From JAZMZS01 sp045120955 (GTDB taxonomy: Bacteria; Bacillota; Clostridia; Oscillospirales; CAG-272): a stretch of 15,620 nucleotides of DNA. The notes under the pieces were generated by a model. That model searched no databases and was not told where the DNA came from. It saw nothing but the letters and a program-made list of their open reading frames with translations. Each line of letters starts with the position of its first letter. Position 1 is the stretch's first letter. The position numbers were made by a program, and so were the translations under genes. Below are positions 1 through 5,903 of this stretch, one piece after another. The DNA is taken from assembly GCA_045120955.1 (NCBI GenBank), contig JBGVFH010000040.1:1-15620 (forward strand), read 5' to 3'.

Positions 1-2
1 AG

Positions 3-1391
3 AAGGTCTGTGAGCATATTGTAAATCATTTCCTTACCAAGGTTGACCCTACCGGTTTCAAGGGACAAGAGGTTTGCTACGACAGAGAAAGTTGTGTTCT
101 TTATAAGAAAGCAATTGATAAACTGCTCGGTGATGACCACTACACGACCATCGTTATGGATACCAACAACGATAAGGAAGATAAATACAAAGAATGGCGA
201 AGAGACCGTGACGAAGAAGGAAAACTTCTTGACCGTTTCCGTGACCCGAATGACCCTCTGAAATTGGTCATCGTTACTGCGAAACTTCTCACTGGTTTTG
301 ATGCACCTATTCTTCAAGTAATGTATCTTGATAAACCTATGAAAGACCACACTCTGTTACAGGCAATCTGCCGTGTAAACCGTGTCTATGGTCAGGACAA
401 GAGCAACGGTCTGATTGTTGACTACATCGGCATCTTTGATGATGTTGCAAAGGCACTGAACTTTGATGAGTCTACGATTCAGAAGGTTATCACAAACATT
501 GAGGAAGTTAAGAAGGTATTCCCGAACCTTATGGAAAAATGCCTTGCCCACTTCCCGAATGTAGACAGAAGTGATGATGGTTGGGAAGGTCTGATGGCAG
601 CACAGGAATGTCTTCCTACAAACAAAGAAAAGGATGAATTCGGTGCTGATTATCGTGTCGTAAACAGAGCATATAATGCACTGTCTCCTGACCCATTCCT
701 GCATCAGTATCTGCACGATTATAGATGGTTGTCCAAGGTGTATGAATCCGTAAAACCTGTTGATACTCGCGGTCCGTTGATTTGGGCATCTGTCGGTGCT
801 AAGACAATGGAACTCGTTCACGAAAACATCTCTGTCAGTGATGTGGAAGAAACAGCACCAGAAGATATTCTGGAACTGGATGCAGAACTGATTGATGATT
901 TCATTGCAGGTAAGGACGGAGCGAAGAAAAAAGCAAAGAAAATTGAAATTGACCTTGTTGCTCGTATCCTCGTTCACGGTAAAGACCCAAGATTTATCAA
1001 ACTTGGTGAGCGACTTGAAGAACTGAGAGAAAAACACGAGCAAGGTCTGATTACAAGCATTGAGTTCTTGAAGAGACTGCTTGAACTTGCCAAGGAAGCA
1101 GTACAGGCGGAAAAGGAAGTCGTTCCTGTTGCCGAAGTGGACAAGGGCAAGGCGGCACTCACTGAACTCTTCAATGGAGTCCGTTGCAACAACACTCCTG
1201 TTATCGTTGAGCGAATCGTAAAAGACATTGACGATATCGTTAGAATCGTCCGTTTTGACGGTTGGCAGACAACGGTTGCAGGTAAGCGAGAGGTAAAACG
1301 AGCACTCCGCAGTGTAGTATCTGTAAAATACAAAATCAAAGATAAGGAACTCTTTGATAAGGCATACGGATACATAGAACAATACTATTGA
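3..1391 (+). CDS. hsdR: Type I restriction enzyme R subunit (HsdR), C-terminal part, 5' end outside window
   Basis: HsdR is the ATP-dependent translocase and endonuclease subunit of type I restriction-modification complexes (with HsdM and HsdS). The frame is open from the left edge, so this is the last 462 residues of a protein usually near 1000 residues; the ATG at 156 is internal. Visible motifs belong to the second half of the SF2 helicase core: VTAKLLTGFDAP (motif V, near bases 276-311) and QAICRVNRVYG (motif VI, arginine finger, near 360-392). The rest is the helical C-terminal region that contacts the methylase core, with a Lys-rich stretch at KDGAKKKAKK. The nuclease domain and Walker A would lie off-window. 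The frame runs intact to a TGA, so nothing indicates decay here. The subunits hsdM and hsdS are not in the window and would be expected upstream. Family call is secure. Confidence 0.93.
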   Translation, partial: KVCEHIVNHFLTKVDPTGFKGQEVCYDRESCVLYKKAIDKLLGDDHYTTIVMDTNNDKEDKYKEWRRDRDEEGKLLDRFRDPNDPLKLVIVTAKLLTGFDAPILQVMYLDKPMKDHTLLQAICRVNRVYGQDKSNGLIVDYIGIFDDVAKALNFDESTIQKVITNIEEVKKVFPNLMEKCLAHFPNVDRSDDGWEGLMAAQECLPTNKEKDEFGADYRVVNRAYNALSPDPFLHQYLHDYRWLSKVYESVKPVDTRGPLIWASVGAKTMELVHENISVSDVEETAPEDILELDAELIDDFIAGKDGAKKKAKKIEIDLVARILVHGKDPRFIKLGERLEELREKHEQGLITSIEFLKRLLELAKEAVQAEKEVVPVAEVDKGKAALTELFNGVRCNNTPVIVERIVKDIDDIVRIVRFDGWQTTVAGKREVKRALRSVVSVKYKIKDKELFDKAYGYIEQYY

Positions 1392-1423
1392 TAGATGCTG
1401 TTTGTACCGATTTTCCCATTCTA

Positions 1424-1452
1424 TTGAAATCTTGAATGTTTTATGTTATAAT
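1424..1452 (+). promoter_or_regulatory. Sigma-70-type promoter between hsdR and the cassette
   Basis: TTGAAA (1424-1429) and a perfect TATAAT (1447-1452) are separated by 17 bases. It lies 33 bases after the hsdR stop and points toward the 440-aa gene, but about 320 bases of hairpin-rich sequence and a terminator-like hairpin (1717-1742) lie between. It could therefore drive a non-coding transcript or a lost gene instead. Confidence 0.55.
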
Positions 1453-1490
1453 AAAGCATCTAAGTCGCAACACCTCTCGCTTCAAGATTT

Positions 1491-1690
1491 TGCTGTCAGA
1501 AAAATATTGACAGCAGGTTTTGACAGCAAAAACCTGTGATAATACAGATAATAGAGATAATTCGTATACAAAGAGTTCCTATTATCGTCGAAAACGAGAA
1601 CTTTTTGGTAGGTTTCGGTGTATACGACATTGAGTGGGAATAATAAGCCACTCCCAAAACCGTATAAATAAAGGGTTTTGAGATACTAAA
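1491..1690 (+). repeat. Hairpin-dense gene-free stretch with short inverted and direct repeats
   Basis: The gap 1392-1779 has no gene I can support. It contains a run of short dyads: TGCTGTCA (1491-1498) facing TGACAGCA (1508-1515), the latter repeated directly at 1521-1528; CAGGTTTT (1514-1521) facing AAAACCTG (1529-1536); GTATAC pairs enclosing an AGTTC/GAACT pair around 1566-1625; GAGTGG/CCACTC around 1632-1655; and CAAAACC/GGTTTTG around 1657-1680. Such clusters occur at recombinase attachment regions and in structured RNAs; the sequence does not decide which. Confidence 0.5.
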
Positions 1691-1697
1691 ATTTTGT

Positions 1698-1710
1698 GTG
1701 ACTACACTTT
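1698..1710 (+). repeat. Direct repeat GTGACTACACTTT, left copy
   Basis: The 13-base sequence GTGACTACACTTT recurs exactly at 3430-3442, and a third partial copy (TGACTACACTTT) follows at 3443-3454. The copies enclose the two-gene cassette. They may be recombinase binding sites or a duplication made on insertion. Confidence 0.6.
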
Positions 1711-1716
1711 TTTTCA

Positions 1717-1742
1717 ATGCCCTGCTGTAATAAGCGGGGCAT
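1717..1742 (+). terminator. Rho-independent terminator upstream of the 440-aa gene
   Basis: ATGCCC-t-GCT and AGC-g-GGGCAT form a stem with a GTAATA loop, followed by ATTTTGC. It sits 38 bases before the start codon at 1780. It would end transcripts arriving from hsdR or from the promoter at 1424, so the cassette probably relies on read-through or on a promoter I cannot identify. Confidence 0.6.
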
Positions 1743-1779
1743 TTTGCTTGAAATTGATTTTGTAAGCGAGGATAAAAAC

Positions 1780-3102
1780 ATGGGATTATTTGATAAAATA
1801 AAAAAAGCATTCTCTTGTTCTGCAAATGATTCAAATCATTATACACAACAAATAAAATCAAACTATATTCCTACATATCATATCGAAGATTGGCAACCCA
1901 AACTCAAATATCCCCAATATGATAAATTATTTTCTTTGCAAAAATATTTGGAAAGTATAAATTTACCTCAAGACACAATTACAACAATAATTGAATCAAA
2001 AAATGTGTTTGGAGAAGCAAAAAAAGTTATTACACATATCACAGAACAAATTCCTTTATCTGAAATGTGTTATCACGAAACAATTCGTGCTGGAAAATGG
2101 ATAAAACTTATGGCTTTGTGGGAATCTCCACCAGAGTATATTTTTGAAAACACATTCAACTACATTCTTCTTCGTTTAGGTTGGATGTGTCATTGGGATA
2201 TGTTACAACAAAAAGCTTTAAATATTAGTGGACTCAATGATATTTTAGATGCCTGTAAGCACGATGATTATAAGAAAATAATTAGCTATTTTGACAGCGA
2301 TATATTATCTTGCTTTGCATTATCACATATAAAGAGCAATAAGACTCTTACCGAAGCCGTTGCTATTGGATTTAATTATTTGGAAATGAATACAAAACAT
2401 AATGGTTCTGCAAATGGAAGTTTTTATAATTTGTATGGCAAACAACAAATAAAGTGTTTGATTGGAAAAATAATTGAAAGTGCGTATATTCAAAACAAAT
2501 TCTCTTCAAAAAGGTTGTTCTTTAAAGAAGACGATGTCGTGAGTGTGAACACCAAAGATTTAAAGTATGACGTTTCTAAAATGAAAGCTGTACGAGGATT
2601 TTACCTATCCAATATTGAAGATGTTGAAAACATAAAAAACGATGTTATGCACCTAAACACTTTTTTGTTGAAGGCTAAAATGTTAATTACTTCTTTTCCA
2701 ACCGTTCAAATAAATGCGGAAGATTTAGTTTTTAGATTTGGTAAAGTTTTAAAAGACGAATCAACAGAATTTTGTGTGTTCACCTATACTCCAAATACTC
2801 CTACAGGGAAAGCATCGAAATATCCTCTAAAACTTGGCTTTTGGTGTGCTAGAACAAGTAAAGAAAGACAAGTGAAGCAAGGGCGCGGATTTTCGATTAT
2901 ACCACCAAACGGCATACAGGGGGATATAGAATTTCTTGCTAATGGCGAACTAGGAAAAGCTCGGGTTATAATAGTTTATAATGGCTTTTTTTATATCGTA
3001 AACATTCTTGATAAAAAAGGTGAAAAGATTATAACGAAAATCGAAGGGAATAACAACAAAGGCGAAAGAATTGAGTTGTATAATGCAAATAGAAAGGATT
3101 AA
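1780..3102 (+). CDS. Unrecognised 440-aa cytosolic protein in an AT-rich cassette
   Basis: I do not recognise this protein. The start at 1780 is chosen because GCGAGGA lies 8 bases upstream and the protein then opens MGLFDKIKKAFS, a short amphipathic-looking N terminus; a longer reading from 1717 would run through the terminator hairpin. There is no signal peptide or clear membrane span. The first half is mixed helical with many Trp, Tyr and His residues; residues of roughly 270-430 look like a compact alpha/beta domain (LVFRFGKVL, KLGFWCARTSKERQ, ARVIIVYNGFFYIVNI). Base use is visibly more AT-rich than hsdR. The downstream YjcQ-like gene starts 13 bases after its stop, so the two are probably co-transcribed. 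Position beside a restriction system makes a defence or mobile-element role possible, but no motif proves it. Confidence 0.75.
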   Translation: MGLFDKIKKAFSCSANDSNHYTQQIKSNYIPTYHIEDWQPKLKYPQYDKLFSLQKYLESINLPQDTITTIIESKNVFGEAKKVITHITEQIPLSEMCYHETIRAGKWIKLMALWESPPEYIFENTFNYILLRLGWMCHWDMLQQKALNISGLNDILDACKHDDYKKIISYFDSDILSCFALSHIKSNKTLTEAVAIGFNYLEMNTKHNGSANGSFYNLYGKQQIKCLIGKIIESAYIQNKFSSKRLFFKEDDVVSVNTKDLKYDVSKMKAVRGFYLSNIEDVENIKNDVMHLNTFLLKAKMLITSFPTVQINAEDLVFRFGKVLKDESTEFCVFTYTPNTPTGKASKYPLKLGFWCARTSKERQVKQGRGFSIIPPNGIQGDIEFLANGELGKARVIIVYNGFFYIVNILDKKGEKIITKIEGNNNKGERIELYNANRKD

Positions 3103-3115
3103 GTTTTGAAGAAAA

Positions 3116-3433
3116 ATGAACGATAATTTTAAAATCATATATAAGATATTAAGTACGCTTGAAAAAGATATGGATTTGCAAGAGTTTGACCTTGAAAAAA
3201 TTAGTTTTAATACACTTGGAATCAGCAAAGAACGATGGGCAAAATACATACAAATGATGGTAGATTCAGAATATATAAAAGGGATTCATGTTTATTATGA
3301 TTGCACAGGTGAATTAGAAATTGATAATAATGGCATTTCTTTAACTTTGAAAGGTCTTGAGTATTTAACCGAAAACTCAATCATGCAACGAATATACAAA
3401 TCTATTATGTCGGTCAAGGATGTAATTAAGTGA
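3116..3433 (+). CDS. YjcQ-like small winged-helix protein
   Basis: This 105-aa protein resembles the YjcQ family, small proteins common in prophages and integrated elements of Firmicutes, with a winged-helix-like fold and unknown function. Seen here are an N-terminal helix (FKIIYKILSTLEKDMD), a central helix with ISKERWAKYIQMMVDSEYI in the usual recognition-helix place, a short beta-wing (HVYYDCTGELEIDNNG) and the family-typical ending LTLKGLEYLTENS. The start follows the previous stop by 13 bases; GAAGAAAA is only a weak ribosome site. The stop codon TGA overlaps the direct repeat GTGACTACACTTT, so the repeat abuts the end of this gene. Family assignment is by recall of the pattern, with moderate certainty; DNA binding is inferred. 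Confidence 0.7.
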   Translation: MNDNFKIIYKILSTLEKDMDLQEFDLEKISFNTLGISKERWAKYIQMMVDSEYIKGIHVYYDCTGELEIDNNGISLTLKGLEYLTENSIMQRIYKSIMSVKDVIK

Positions 3434-3454
3434 CTACACTTTTGACTACACTTT
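3430..3454 (+). repeat. Tandem direct repeat GTGACTACACTTT / TGACTACACTTT, right copies
   Basis: Two adjacent copies (3430-3442 and 3443-3454) match the left copy at 1698. The reverse-oriented GTAGTC occurs at 3543-3548, and an 8-base inverted pair GATTTGTG (3480-3487) / CACAAATC (3521-3528) lies between. The gap 3434-3863 otherwise holds only the terminator, the promoter and the leader listed below. Confidence 0.6.
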
Positions 3455-3589
3455 CCCTGTATACTGTGGAGACAGCAGAGATTTGTGAGATAAAACAGCA
3501 CAAAAATGCACCACAAAGACCACAAATCATAGTATTTACACGGTAGTCAAGCGAGTAGGAATAATACCGACTTAATACCATATATCCAT

Positions 3590-3629
3590 AATGACAGACA
3601 GTGGTTTTTCATTGCCTGTCATTATTTTT
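3590..3629 (+). terminator. Strong rho-independent terminator after the cassette
   Basis: AATGACAG (3590-3597) pairs with CTGTCATT (3616-3623). An inner CAGTG/CATTG stem extends it, the loop is T-rich, and ATTTTTG follows. It closes the cassette before the next promoter. Confidence 0.8.
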
Positions 3630-3719
3630 GCTGCACCATTATTTAGAGTGCAACAATTATCCGCAGCAGAGCCACGCAAACAGTAAACAATAGTTTTTAG
3701 AAAAAATTACGCAAAGGGT

Positions 3720-3748
3720 TTGATTTTTTTAAATTTCTATGCTATAAT
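3720..3748 (+). promoter_or_regulatory. Promoter of the DUF2798-like gene
   Basis: TTGATT (3720-3725), a 17-base spacer and a perfect TATAAT (3743-3748) precede the gene. The transcript would start near 3755, giving a leader of about 110 bases. Confidence 0.75.
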
Positions 3749-3776
3749 ACTTAAAAATAAATATGGGCAATTAACG

Positions 3777-3840
3777 ACACACGTGGCACTTAGGTGCGTA
3801 AATCTGATTACGGTACGGATTTATTTGACGTGTGTTTTTC
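3777..3840 (+). ncRNA. Branched 5' leader RNA, candidate cis-regulatory element
   Basis: A closing stem ACACACGT (3777-3784) / ACGTGTGT (3828-3835) encloses two hairpins: GCAC-TTAG-GTGC (3786-3797) and TAAATC / GATTTA (3799-3804 / 3818-3823) with a loop of 13 bases. A T run (TTTTTC) directly follows the closing stem, so the outer helix could itself act as an intrinsic terminator in front of the coding region. The three-way junction resembles riboswitch architecture, but I could not match it to a known class. Confidence 0.55.
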
Positions 3841-3863
3841 TTTGCTCAAAAAGGAGTTTAATT

Positions 3864-4457
3864 ATGCCGAGAAATCAATTTCAAAGAATGGTATTTGCCT
3901 TTATTACTGTGGTGATAACCGTTCACGCTTATGTCTTTTTCAGCTTGTATGTTATACACGGCGGTATGTTTATGGAGCTTACCGGAGAAAACGGTGTACT
4001 TGCCGCTATTAACAAAATGGGCGGTGTTCCCGTGTTTGGAACACCCGTGCCGATCTGGGCTGTTGTTCTTATTGAGTTTGTTTTAGCATACACCCTTGAA
4101 AATCTTTTAGGTGCGCCCCTTTCTTTCAAGCTTGCCTGCAAAAATTTTGATCCTCGCACTACCCATCCGGTGCTTTTTGAAACATCCATTATTTGCGCAA
4201 CGGTTGCAATTATGTGTCCTGCAATGAGCTTTATCGCTGCTTTCCTTTATTATAGCTATCAGGCTGGCTTTAATATTTGGACTTTGCTTGCGGATTGGCT
4301 TAAGCTCGTTTGCTTCAATTTCCCGTTTGCGTTCTTCACACAGCTTTTCTTCATTCAGCCGTTAGTAAGAACGGTGTTCAAGGTTCTTTTTGCAAAGGAT
4401 ATAAAAAACCGCAGCACAGCCAATGCAAAGGAAGAAAAACAGGCTGTCGGTGCATAA
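3864..4457 (+). CDS. DUF2798-like integral membrane protein
   Basis: This is a 197-aa membrane protein that looks like a DUF2798 member; the role of the family is not known to me. The start at 3864 is fixed by AAGGAG 7 bases upstream and by the family-like opening MPRNQFQRMVFAFITVVIT. About four membrane segments are visible: near residues 10-30, 65-90 (VPIWAVVLIEFVLAYTL), 110-135 (ICATVAIMCPAMSFIAAFLYYS) and 145-175. The C-terminal tail is short, charged and cytosolic (KDIKNRSTANAKEEK). It is a single-gene unit with its own promoter, a structured leader and a terminator 62 bases downstream. The leader suggests control by attenuation or by a small ligand. Membrane location is clear; substrate, if it is a transporter, is unknown. 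Confidence 0.82.
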   Translation: MPRNQFQRMVFAFITVVITVHAYVFFSLYVIHGGMFMELTGENGVLAAINKMGGVPVFGTPVPIWAVVLIEFVLAYTLENLLGAPLSFKLACKNFDPRTTHPVLFETSIICATVAIMCPAMSFIAAFLYYSYQAGFNIWTLLADWLKLVCFNFPFAFFTQLFFIQPLVRTVFKVLFAKDIKNRSTANAKEEKQAVGA

Positions 4458-4519
4458 AGCTTGTACAAAAAGCCTTTGAAAATTCGGAAAAACTGTATAA
4501 TACATATTACACGCACGCG

Positions 4520-4560
4520 AAAAGGTGCAGATCCGTTTTTTTGGATTTGCACCTTTTTTA
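4520..4560 (+). terminator. Rho-independent terminator of the DUF2798-like gene
   Basis: AAAAGGTGCA-g-ATCC pairs with GGAT-t-TGCACCTTTT around a seven- to eight-base T-rich loop, followed by a T run. The flanking A and T runs would let it work in both directions. Confidence 0.88.
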
Positions 4561-4622
4561 TTATTGCATAGGAAATTGCATTGATTCTCGCTCGCCGTTT
4601 TGCACAGCTTCTGTAATATAAA

Positions 4623-4690
4623 AACAGCGGCAGGCGATAGGACGGTGCGGGCAATGTGTCAAGGGAAACATGGTTTACTGCCCGCTTTTT
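4623..4690 (+). ncRNA. Isolated hairpin with T tract, possible small RNA or orphan terminator
   Basis: GCGGGCA (4647-4653) pairs with TGCCCGC (4679-4685), with an inner ATGT/ACAT pair, and TTTTTC follows. No gene lies upstream within the preceding 85 bases after the previous terminator, so the hairpin ends an unseen transcript or is part of a small RNA. The open frame on the opposite strand here is not convincing as protein. I see no good promoter, so a small RNA is only a possibility. Confidence 0.35.
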
Positions 4691-4748
4691 CAAAAAACAC
4701 CCACCCGATCTCTTGTATAATATATAAATTTATTTTTGGCATAAGGTA

Positions 4749-4777
4749 TTGACATAACAGCTCAATTATGGTACAAT
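4749..4777 (+). promoter_or_regulatory. Near-consensus promoter of tRNA-Pro
   Basis: A perfect TTGACA (4749-4754), a 17-base spacer and TACAAT (4772-4777). Transcription would start near 4784, about 88 bases before the mature tRNA. Confidence 0.85.
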
Positions 4778-4813
4778 ACTTTGGTAATTTGAGATGTTGC
4801 TCCATGCTGTAAC

Positions 4814-4858
4814 GGTTGCCGGATAAGTTTTATGAAAAGCATAATTCCGGTTGCAACC
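4814..4858 (+). promoter_or_regulatory. Hairpin in the tRNA-Pro leader
   Basis: GGTTGCCGGA (4814-4823) pairs with TCCGG-ttg-CAACC (4846-4858), with an inner TTATG/CATAA stem and AAAAG loop. No T run follows, so it is not a typical terminator. It would be cut off during 5' processing by RNase P. Confidence 0.45.
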
Positions 4859-4871
4859 AAAACTTAATCAT

Positions 4872-4948
4872 CGAGATGTGGCTCAGTTTGGTAGAGCGCT
4901 GCGTTCGGGACGCAGAGGCCGCAGGTTCGAATCCTGTCATCTCGACCA
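4872..4948 (+). tRNA. tRNA-Pro (anticodon CGG)
   Basis: This is a 77-base cloverleaf. The acceptor stem CGAGATG pairs with CATCTCG, followed by discriminator A and an encoded CCA. The D arm contains GCTC...GAGC with the loop AGTTTGGTA, the anticodon stem CTGCG/CGCAG holds the loop TTCGGGA, and the T arm has GCAGG-TTCGAAT-CCTGT. Loop positions 34-36 read CGG, which decodes the proline codon CCG. G37 after the anticodon is as expected for tRNA-Pro. Confidence 0.96.
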
Positions 4949-4950
4949 AG

Positions 4951-4986
4951 AAAAACGACAAGTTTCGACAGAAACTTGTCGTTTTT
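4951..4986 (+). terminator. Terminator of tRNA-Pro
   Basis: AAAAACGACAAGTTTC and GAAACTTGTCGTTTTT form a perfect 16-bp stem around GACA, two bases after the CCA end. The A and T runs make it usable in both directions. Confidence 0.9.
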
Positions 4987-4988
4987 CA

Positions 4989-5160
4989 ATGAAGCGTTCC
5001 CGTTGGGAACATGATGCCGCTACGCTAATGATGCCACTTCGTTAATGATGTGTTGCTTCGCAACAGTAAGGAACGCTTCGCATTATAAATGAGCGAAGCG
5101 AATTTACATCATATTGCGCAAGGCGCAATACATCATATCGACGGAGTCGATTCATCATTT
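4989..5160 (+). repeat. Ladder of short palindromes spaced by ATGATG and CATCAT
   Basis: The left half carries ATGATG at 5011, 5028 and 5045, exactly 17 bases apart. The right half carries its complement CATCAT at 5107, 5131 and 5153. Between these sit short perfect palindromes with three-base loops: GTTCCC-gtt-GGGAAC (4996-5010), TGTTGC-ttc-GCAACA (5051-5065), ATTGCGC-aag-GCGCAAT (5113-5129) and ATCGAC-gga-GTCGAT (5137-5151). The centre is CGCTTCGC (5074-5081) facing GCGAAGCG (5093-5100). The whole block can fold as one large branched structure. No coding frame explains it. It resembles dispersed REP-like intergenic repeats of gut Clostridia, a comparison made from memory. Confidence 0.75.
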
Positions 5161-5194
5161 ATTAAATCGTATCTTCGTAATGAACAATAAAAAG

Positions 5195-5240
5195 CATCAG
5201 AGAGGCGAGCGAACGCTCACCTCTCTGATGTTTTATATCT
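5195..5240. terminator. Bidirectional rho-independent terminator
   Basis: CATCAGAGAGG-c-GAGC pairs with GCTC-a-CCTCTCTGATG around GAAC. A T run follows on the plus strand and an A run precedes, giving a T run on the minus strand. It directly follows the minus-strand stop codon of the nitroreductase remnant, so it probably served that gene. Confidence 0.85.
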
Positions 5241-5496
5241 TTTTGCCTGCTCCGAGCTCAAAGTGGTACTTTACTATACCGAGATCGACCTTGGTATAAA
5301 AGCCCATGCCTGCCTTTGCCGTTACCTTGCCGTCTGCATAGGTCAGCGTGAATTTTTGCTGATTCATAGCCGTCGGAGCGATAAGTGCCGCTTCTACTCC
5401 TGCTCTGAACCATTCGGGAGTATCTGCGCTGACATTGCTGACCTGCTCTGCCGTTTTTGATTTGTCTGCCGTACCGTAAAAAGATGAGGGACTCCC
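5233..5496 (-). pseudogene. C-terminal remnant of a nitroreductase-family protein
   Basis: The minus frame ending at the TAA 5233-5235 reads TPEWFRAGVEAALIAPTAMN, then a QQKFTLTY segment, and closes with VDLGIVKYHFELGAGKKI. This is the characteristic end of a clostridial nitroreductase-family flavoprotein (FMN-dependent oxidoreductase, usually about 170-280 aa). Only about 87 codons remain. The frame is closed upstream by a TGA at 5497-5499 and has no plausible start, so the N-terminal FMN-binding part is gone. The break lies at a perfect 9-bp palindrome, GATGAGGGA-c-TCCCTCATC (5483-5501), suggesting a small insertion or recombination at that point. The original terminator survives downstream. 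Family call is from sequence recall and is fairly strong; loss of function is inferred from the missing N terminus. Confidence 0.72.
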
Positions 5497-5733
5497 TCAT
5501 CGGTCATCCCTCATTTCAAGCTTTACAGCCTTTATATCGCAGCAGCAACAATCAAAATCGTTGTCGATATAATGCGCAATAAATTTTGCTCTGAAATTGC
5601 GTGTGTTACAGATGGATCTCGCTGTATTAAAAGTATCCAGATCCTCCGGAAGCACAAATTTAAGGCAGCGCACCGTTATATCGTGGCAGCTTTTTTGGTG
5701 TGTGCGGGAACCGTAATAGTTTTCAGCCCTCTC
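5497..5733 (-). pseudogene. Unidentified coding-like fragment
   Basis: A 78-codon open stretch on the minus strand lies between a TAA and the TGA at 5497-5499. It looks protein-like (CLKFVLPEDLDTF, NFRAKFIAHYIDNDFD) with a run of four cysteines and a charged end KLEMRDDR. It has no ATG near its beginning and is in the same frame as the nitroreductase remnant, separated from it by the single TGA. I do not recognise the family. It may be the tail of a lost gene, an insert that cut the nitroreductase, or a small gene using a non-ATG start. Low certainty. Confidence 0.3.
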
Positions 5734-5751
5734 TTATGCTCGCATCCGCAT

Positions 5752-5805
5752 TTGGGTGCGCTGACTTTAAAAAAGTAAATATTTTTCGGGGTTCCATTCC
5801 GACAT
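5752..5805 (-). pseudogene. Start of a trans-aconitate 2-methyltransferase-like gene, broken
   Basis: On the minus strand, AGGAG lies 7 bases before an ATG at 5805 that opens MSEWNPEKYLLF, a stop, then SQRTQ. This matches the N terminus of Tam-like SAM-dependent methyltransferases (E. coli Tam begins MSDWNP). Codon 13, where the family commonly has Lys, is TAA, and similarity ends after about 18 codons. The ribosome site and start are intact, so the gene was probably functional before a stop mutation and a deletion removed the SAM-binding domain. The identification rests on a short match and could be wrong. Confidence 0.5.
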
Positions 5806-5862
5806 AGCGTTACTCCTGTTAACCGTAGTTTGCTTGATATCATATCATAAAAATTATATTTT

Positions 5863-5895
5863 CCCTGCCGCAAAAAACACATTGCCGCGGCAGGG
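5863..5895 (-). terminator. Hairpin after the ABC operon, possible terminator
   Basis: CCCTGCCGC (5863-5871) pairs with GCGGCAGGG (5887-5895). It sits just after the stop of the last operon gene. On the minus strand a T run comes only about eight bases past the stem, so termination is probable but not textbook. Confidence 0.5.
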
Positions 5896-5903
5896 AGAAA
5901 AAA

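Noticed and set aside
357..1382. A 341-codon open frame on the minus strand opposite hsdR
   Set aside because: The plus frame has clear helicase motifs; the minus frame is Cys/Phe-rich, matches no family and has no ribosome site.
3720..3863. N-terminal extension of the DUF2798-like protein from the ATG at 3720
   Set aside because: It would overlap the promoter and the structured leader; the ATG at 3864 has a strong ribosome site.
4355..4693. A 112-codon minus-strand frame
   Set aside because: It runs across the tail of the DUF2798 gene, a terminator and the orphan hairpin, with no ribosome site and no protein-like pattern.
5011..5158. CRISPR array suggested by the regularly spaced ATGATG units
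   Set aside because: Units are six bases with 17-base spacing, and the right half is the complement; there are no 25-35-base repeats, unique spacers or cas genes.
5258..5500. An 80-codon minus-strand frame with an ATG start
   Set aside because: It is out of frame with the nitroreductase remnant, which explains the coding signal; the translated product is low-complexity and Arg/Gly-rich.
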